The notes beneath the pieces were generated by a model that was given only the letters and a program-made list of their open reading frames with translations, made no database searches and was not told where the DNA came from. A DNA stretch of 64,000 bases, taken from contig CADAOZ010000008.1 of the NCBI GenBank assembly GCA_902789735.1, forward strand, positions 62,001 through 126,000, in the 5' to 3' direction. The DNA comes from an uncultured Lachnospiraceae bacterium (lineage in GTDB: Bacteria; Bacillota; Clostridia; Lachnospirales; Lachnospiraceae). The position numbers and the translations under genes are program-made. Shown in pieces: positions 60,142 to 64,000 of the stretch; positions within the stretch are counted from its first letter, which is position 1, and every line of letters starts with the position of its first letter.

Positions 60142-62025
60142 ATGGCAGGACACGGACCCGGAGGCCACATGGGAAGGGCCTACCTGACGGAAGAAGAAAA
60201 AGCTAACCGAACCAAAGTAACGCCTGCCCTGCTGCGCAGGATCTTCTCCTATTTGACCCCCTACTGGAAGCAGATGCTGCTGGTCATCCTGGCCATCTTT
60301 GTCTCTTCCACCTTTAAGCTGATGCCCTCGGTCCTGACCGGACGGATCATTGACGAGGGCCTGATCGGCCGGGATATGAACGCTTTGATTCGTCTGATCC
60401 TGCTGTCCCTGGCCGTGACTCTGGGGGCCAATCTGATCGGCGTTTTCGAGAGCTATCTGAACAGCTGGATCGCCCAGCATATTACCTATGACATGCGTAA
60501 CAGCATGTACCGCCATCTGCAGGAGATGTCCCAGCGTTTCTTCACCACCAACAACCAGGGGGATATCATCACCCGCATGACCAGTGACATAGACGGGGTC
60601 CAGCGGGTCATCACCAATACCCTGACGGATATCCTCTCCAACAGTATTACTCTGATCGTGGCCGTCGTGGTCATGTACCGGCAGAACTGGCTGCTGGCAA
60701 CCCTGGGCATCCTGATCGTCCCTCTGTTCGTAATCCCGACCCGGACAGCTGGCAGGACCCGCTGGTCCCTGACCCGGGAGTCCCAGGAATGCAGCGACGA
60801 GATCAACGGGATCCTCAATGAGACCATGTCCGTCAGCGGCCAGCTCCTGGTCAAGCTGTTCGGCCGGGAGGACCGGGAATATGAACGTTACCGGGCGGCC
60901 AACGAAAAGATGATCAACCTGAACATCCGGGAAAGCATGGCCGGCAAATGGTTCATGGTCATCCTGAACACCACCTCCAGCGTCGGTCCCATGCTCCTCT
61001 ATATGGCCGGCGGGATCCTGATGATGCGCTACAATTCGGATATCACGGTGGGTGATATCACGGTCCTGGTGGGCCTGCTGGGCCAGATGTACCGTCCGGT
61101 CAACCAACTGCTCAATATCCAGGTGGACTGGATCCGGTCCATGGCCATGTTCACCCGGATTTTCGAATACTACGATATGCCTGCGGAGATTCAGAATGCC
61201 CCGGACGCGGTCATTCCGGAAGCCACGGACGGGTCCGTTACCTTTGACCATGTCGAATTCTATTATGAACCCGACCGCCAGATCCTGAAGGACGTCAGCT
61301 TCCGCTTAAAGAGCGGTGACTGCATCGCCATCGTCGGCCCCTCGGGTTCCGGCAAAAGCACCATGATCAACCTGATTCCCCGCCTCTACGACGCGGTCTC
61401 GGGCACCATTACCTTCGGCGGCATCGATGTCAAAAAGCTGGATCTGCATTTCCTGCGGGACCATGTAGGCATCGTCAGTCAGGAGACCTACCTGTTCAAC
61501 GGGACCATCCGCGACAACCTGCTCTACGCCCGGTCCGACGCCACGGAACAGGAACTGATCGAAGCCTGCAAAAAGGCCAATATTTATGACTTTATCTCTT
61601 CCCAGGAAAAAGGCCTGGATACCATGGTGGGCAACCGGGGCCTCAAGCTGTCCGGCGGCGAGAAGCAGCGAATTTCCATCGCCCGGGTCCTGCTCAAAGA
61701 TCCCGCCCTGCTGATCTTTGACGAAGCCACTTCGGCCCTGGATTCCATTTCCGAGCAGAAGATTCAGGAGGCCATTGAACCTCTGATCCAGTCCCGGACC
61801 AGTATCCTGATCGCCCACCGCCTGTCCACCATCCTGGCGGCGGATGAGATCCTGGTCGTCAGCGGAGGCGTAATCGTGGAAAGGGGCAGCCACGCGAAAC
61901 TGGTCAAAGCCGGCGGCGTCTATACCGAGCTGTATAACACCCAGTTCAGCAAAGCGACCGCGGCAGACCCGGACCATTCCGATTACCGGGTCGAAAATCA
62001 TATCTATCCGGGAGACGAATACTGA
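60142..62025 (+). CDS. ABC transporter, fused permease and ATPase (MdlB-type exporter)
   Basis: The 627-residue protein has an N-terminal type I exporter membrane domain with six helices (residues about 45-330), then an ATPase domain with Walker A GPSGSGKST near residue 398, signature LSGGEKQR near 502 and Walker B LLIFDEATSALD near 522. It is a half-transporter that dimerises and exports drugs, lipids or peptides. A Gly/His-rich N-terminus (GHGPGGHMGRA) is unusual. GGAAAGGAG precedes the ATG. It converges on rplT with a shared terminator. Confidence 0.93.
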   Translation: MAGHGPGGHMGRAYLTEEEKANRTKVTPALLRRIFSYLTPYWKQMLLVILAIFVSSTFKLMPSVLTGRIIDEGLIGRDMNALIRLILLSLAVTLGANLIGVFESYLNSWIAQHITYDMRNSMYRHLQEMSQRFFTTNNQGDIITRMTSDIDGVQRVITNTLTDILSNSITLIVAVVVMYRQNWLLATLGILIVPLFVIPTRTAGRTRWSLTRESQECSDEINGILNETMSVSGQLLVKLFGREDREYERYRAANEKMINLNIRESMAGKWFMVILNTTSSVGPMLLYMAGGILMMRYNSDITVGDITVLVGLLGQMYRPVNQLLNIQVDWIRSMAMFTRIFEYYDMPAEIQNAPDAVIPEATDGSVTFDHVEFYYEPDRQILKDVSFRLKSGDCIAIVGPSGSGKSTMINLIPRLYDAVSGTITFGGIDVKKLDLHFLRDHVGIVSQETYLFNGTIRDNLLYARSDATEQELIEACKKANIYDFISSQEKGLDTMVGNRGLKLSGGEKQRISIARVLLKDPALLIFDEATSALDSISEQKIQEAIEPLIQSRTSILIAHRLSTILAADEILVVSGGVIVERGSHAKLVKAGGVYTELYNTQFSKATAADPDHSDYRVENHIYPGDEY

Positions 62026-62043
62026 TCCCTCCTCCGGACGCAG

Positions 62044-62087
62044 AAAAAGCCTGCGGAATCCTTTGACAGATTCCGCAGGCTTTATTG
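62044..62087. terminator. Bidirectional terminator between ABC exporter and rplT
   Basis: AAGCCTGCGGAATC pairs with GATTCCGCAGGCTT, flanked by TTTATTG on the right and AAAA on the left. Confidence 0.85.
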
Positions 62088-62104
62088 TCCTGTTCAGGTC
62101 TGTA

Positions 62105-62461
62105 TTATGCCAGCTTTGCCTTTGCGATCTCGGCCAGAGCGGTGAAGCCTGCCGCGTCGTTGACTGCCATCTCGGAGAGCATCTTACGGTTGATGTCGAT
62201 CTCAGCAAGCTTGAGGCCGTGCATAAATGTGCTGTAGGAAAGACCGTTCAGTCTTGCAGCAGCGTTGATACGTGTGATCCAGAGAGCTCTCATATCTCTC
62301 TTCTTCTGCTTTCTGCCAGCGAACTGAGAAGCCTGGGCACGCATAACGGACTGCTTGGCAATCCTGTACTGCTTGGACCTTGCGCCTCTGTATCCCTTGG
62401 CAAGCTTTAATACTCTGTTATGTTTTTTTCTGGCATTAAGAGCGCCTTTAATTCTAGCCAT
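62105..62461 (-). CDS. rplT: Ribosomal protein L20
   Basis: The 118-residue basic protein begins [20 protein letters not shown] and continues [20 protein letters not shown], which is the L20 consensus. It binds 23S rRNA early in large-subunit assembly and in Firmicutes also represses its own operon by binding the leader mRNA. It is the last gene of infC-rpmI-rplT, 42 bases after rpmI. Confidence 0.98.
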   Translation of the reverse strand: MARIKGALNARKKHNRVLKLAKGYRGARSKQYRIAKQSVMRAQASQFAGRKQKKRDMRALWITRINAAARLNGLSYSTFMHGLKLAEIDINRKMLSEMAVNDAAGFTALAEIAKAKLA

Positions 62462-62503
62462 TTTCTATTCCTCCATTCGAATACCGTGTGTCCGCCTAAA
62501 GAA

Positions 62504-62701
62504 TTACATGTAAGGCAGGATCTTCTTCATGTTCTTTACGTTTGTCTCGTCCAGGATTGTGTCCTTACGAAGGTTTCTCTTCCTCTTGGTGGACTTCTTG
62601 GTCAGAATGTGGCGCTTGTAAGCTTTATTCCTGACAATCTTGCCGGTGCCGGTCATTTTAAAACGTTTCGCAGCTGATCTGCTGGTCTTCATCTTAGGCA
62701 T
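62504..62701 (-). CDS. rpmI: Ribosomal protein L35
   Basis: The 65-residue basic protein [20 protein letters not shown]...[18 protein letters not shown] is L35. It is a component of the large ribosomal subunit. Position between infC and rplT is the universal order in Firmicutes. Confidence 0.98.
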   Translation of the reverse strand: MPKMKTSRSAAKRFKMTGTGKIVRNKAYKRHILTKKSTKRKRNLRKDTILDETNVKNMKKILPYM

Positions 62702-62821
62702 TGTAAATTCCTCCTATTCCTTTTCAAAGATCTCGAACAAGCCCTGCTCGTCCGCCGCGGGACAATCCCGCATCTATTCTAACTGTCATTGGCCCGTCCA
62801 TCATGGATGACCGGGAAACCT

Positions 62822-63358
62822 TCACTTTTTGGCAGCTAAAAACATAGTAAGACTTCTGCCCTCTACCTTGGGCTTTTTGTCGACGACCGCGATGTCCTTG
62901 AGGGCTTCCGCGATGTCGGTCAGGATGTGGGCGCTGCTCTGCATATGAGCCATCTCACGGCCGCGGAAACGCAGAGTGACCTTGACTCTGTCGCCCTTGC
63001 TCAGGAACTTTCTGGCAGCATTGATCTTGGTGTTCAGATCGTTGGCGTCGATGTTGGGAGACATACGGATCTCCTTGATCTCTACGGTATGCTGTTTCTT
63101 CCTGGCATCCTTTTCCTTACGGGTCTTTTCGTATTTATATTTCCCGTAGTCAATGATCTTGCATACGGGCGGTCTTGCGTTGGGAGAAATCTTGACAAGG
63201 TCAAGCTCGGCCTCTTCGGCAAGCTTCCTGGCTTCCATCGCGGACATAATGCCCAGCTGTTCGCCAGTGGCGGAGATGACACGCACCTCTCTGTCCCGGA
63301 TCTGTTCGTTGATAAATAAATCGTCTTTTGATCTGTTATTGGATCTGTTGTTATTAAT
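62822..63358 (-). CDS. infC: Translation initiation factor IF-3, AUU start
   Basis: The 178-residue protein has the IF-3 N-domain (FINEQIRDREVRVI, LGIMSAMEARKLAEE) and C-domain (IKEIRMSPNIDANDL, VKVTLRFRGREMAH). It prevents early subunit joining and checks the start codon. The start is most likely ATT at 63356-63358, because GGAGG (complement of 63366-63371) lies 8 bases before it; an ATG at 63376 overlaps that binding site. AUU starts are typical of infC, since IF-3 itself rejects non-standard starts and so limits its own level. Confidence 0.95.
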   Translation of the reverse strand: MNNNRSNNRSKDDLFINEQIRDREVRVISATGEQLGIMSAMEARKLAEEAELDLVKISPNARPPVCKIIDYGKYKYEKTRKEKDARKKQHTVEIKEIRMSPNIDANDLNTKINAARKFLSKGDRVKVTLRFRGREMAHMQSSAHILTDIAEALKDIAVVDKKPKVEGRSLTMFLAAKK

Positions 63359-63603
63359 GGTCTTACCCTCCAACATATGACTGGTCTGTAATGCAGGCCG
63401 TGTTTACAAACAAAAAACAGCGCATACATGAGTATCCACTGTCCTGAATCCTGATACGCGCAGATATAGGGATGTACAGATTCCGATTGGATCTGTGTTC
63501 TGCTTTTATCAGTGATATGAACGCCGGAAGCTGTAATGTCGCCGCCGGGTGAGAGTGGAAACTCTGCTTTCTTGTTGCGTAAAAGTATCTGTCTGTCAGA
63601 CAC
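63359..63603 (-). promoter_or_regulatory. Leader of infC-rpmI-rplT (L20-leader-like)
   Basis: About 245 nt lie between the promoter and the infC start. The stretch holds the AGAGT-TTCC-ACTCT hairpin (63548-63562 region) and other pairable segments. In Firmicutes the same operon has a leader bound by L20, and the position matches. The exact fold is not drawn here. A minus-strand frame across it is not credible as a gene. Confidence 0.6.
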
Positions 63604-63609
63604 CATGTA

Positions 63610-63638
63610 ATAGTAGCATCGAAATACCGGCTTGTCAA
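63610..63638 (-). promoter_or_regulatory. Promoter of infC-rpmI-rplT
   Basis: On the minus strand TTGACA (63633-63638) and TACTAT (63610-63615) have a 17-base spacer, a near-consensus housekeeping promoter. Confidence 0.85.
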
Positions 63639-63694
63639 GAAAAGTTTTTCAGGTCCGGTAGAGTTTTTTGGTTCAATCGTATATAATGGCAGGG

Positions 63695-63721
63695 TGAACC
63701 GGGCGTCAGACTTCCGGTTCA
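63695..63721 (+). repeat. 27-bp palindromic element, third copy
   Basis: Starts TGAACCGGGCGTCAGAC and ends CCGGTTCA, so eight bases at each end pair perfectly. It matches the two elements at 17214-17269. It lies just after TATAAT (63682-63687) and before the partial membrane-protein gene. Confidence 0.85.
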
Positions 63722-63753
63722 GCCACGCCTATAACAAACGAAAGGGAATGATT

Positions 63754-64000
63754 ATGAACACAGATCCTTCAAATACAAGTAACCATAAGGCCAGCTCCGG
63801 CAAAAAGGCCCCCTGGACCCTGAAACGGGCTGCGGCTCTTTTCGCTGTGATCCTGCTGGTCACCATGTATCTGCTGGCCTTTGTCAGCGCCATCTTCCAT
63901 TTCCCGGGATCCGCCGCCCTGCTGCGGATCAGCCTGGCTCTGACGGTCGTCCTGCCTCTGTTTCTCTGGATCCTGATCTGGGGAATCGGCTTCCTGACCC
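63754..64000 (+). CDS. Small membrane protein (partial, C-terminus off the window)
   Basis: The ATG at 63754 follows AAAGGGA. The 82 residues seen have a Ser/Asn/Lys-rich N-terminus (MNTDPSNTSNHKASSGKKAP) and two membrane segments (AALFAVILLVTMYLLAFVSA; ISLALTVVLPLFLWILIWG). The frame runs off the end. I recognise no named family; similar small double-pass proteins are common in Lachnospiraceae. The palindromic element lies in its likely leader. Confidence 0.7.
   Translation, partial: MNTDPSNTSNHKASSGKKAPWTLKRAAALFAVILLVTMYLLAFVSAIFHFPGSAALLRISLALTVVLPLFLWILIWGIGFLT

Noticed and set aside
63082..63606. Minus-strand frame of 174 codons across infC and its leader
   Set aside because: It starts in the leader, overlaps infC in another frame, and has no binding site at its start.
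1..64000. Prophage or integrative element
   Set aside because: No integrase, transposase, capsid or conjugation gene, and the tRNA at 59810 is not followed by an integrase or a repeated tRNA end.

Overview
The window looks like chromosomal DNA of a GC-rich Firmicute of the class Clostridia, most likely a gut Lachnospiraceae. This is inferred from AGGAGG-type ribosome binding sites on nearly every gene, the infC-rpmI-rplT order, many Cys-lipobox proteins with Glu/Ala/Thr-rich linkers, BspA-like leucine-rich repeat proteins, two fructan-type GH32 enzymes, DUF975, DUF2974, DUF1508 and DUF2500 proteins, and a ROK glucokinase. I see no transposase, integrase, phage gene or CRISPR array.

Region by region. 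1-5.5 kb: a partial macro-domain gene, then an operon read leftwards (zinc ribbon, Mbeg1-like hydrolase, GT2 glycosyltransferase, HelD-type helicase). 5.5-14.9 kb: a hypothetical protein, SGNH hydrolase, PncC amidase, LRR/zinc-ribbon protein, histone-H1-like basic protein, PAP2 phosphatase, a nuclease-helicase-like ATPase, a NUDIX hydrolase and a lipoprotein. 15-21.3 kb: two hypothetical proteins, CorA, a PfkB sugar kinase, a cupin and an iron-type alcohol dehydrogenase. 21.4-30.6 kb: a HAD enzyme with an altered catalytic motif, small membrane proteins, a NifX-SseB fusion, a cyclophilin lipoprotein, other exported proteins and a tyrosine phosphatase. 30.7-40 kb: an Asn/Thr-rich lipoprotein, an operon of GH32, pseudokinase and BspA-like protein, and a membrane-anchored GH3 protein of inverted domain order. 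40-46.5 kb: a candidate structured RNA, a C39-like peptidase, DUF1508, HAD, DUF975, an isochorismatase-like enzyme and a UlaE/UlaF pentulose-phosphate epimerase pair. 46.6-54.5 kb: a zinc-ribbon membrane protein, an ABC-2 exporter, rubredoxin, a second GH32 and an XRE regulator. 54.6-59.9 kb: ROK glucokinase, a cluster around a membrane Ser/Thr kinase (4-TM protein, twin-domain lipoprotein, helical regulator-like protein, kinase) and a tRNA-Pro. 60-64 kb: an ABC exporter, the infC-rpmI-rplT operon with its leader, and a partial membrane protein.

Working together: the GH32 enzymes can release fructose or glucose from sucrose and fructans, the ROK and PfkB kinases can phosphorylate released sugars, and UlaE/UlaF would send L-xylulose-5-phosphate into the pentose phosphate pathway, although this UlaF has lost about 39 residues next to its active site. 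Two recurring themes are kinase-fold membrane proteins placed beside exported proteins, and short tandem repeats in the gaps between genes.

The items most worth a second look are the unassigned four-hairpin RNA at 40128-40324, the kinase/lipoprotein cluster at 56475-59542, the GH32-pseudokinase-LRR operon at 32640-36840, the palindromic 27-bp repeats, the 13-copy 14-bp repeat array, the truncated UlaF and the unusual tRNA-Pro with A34.
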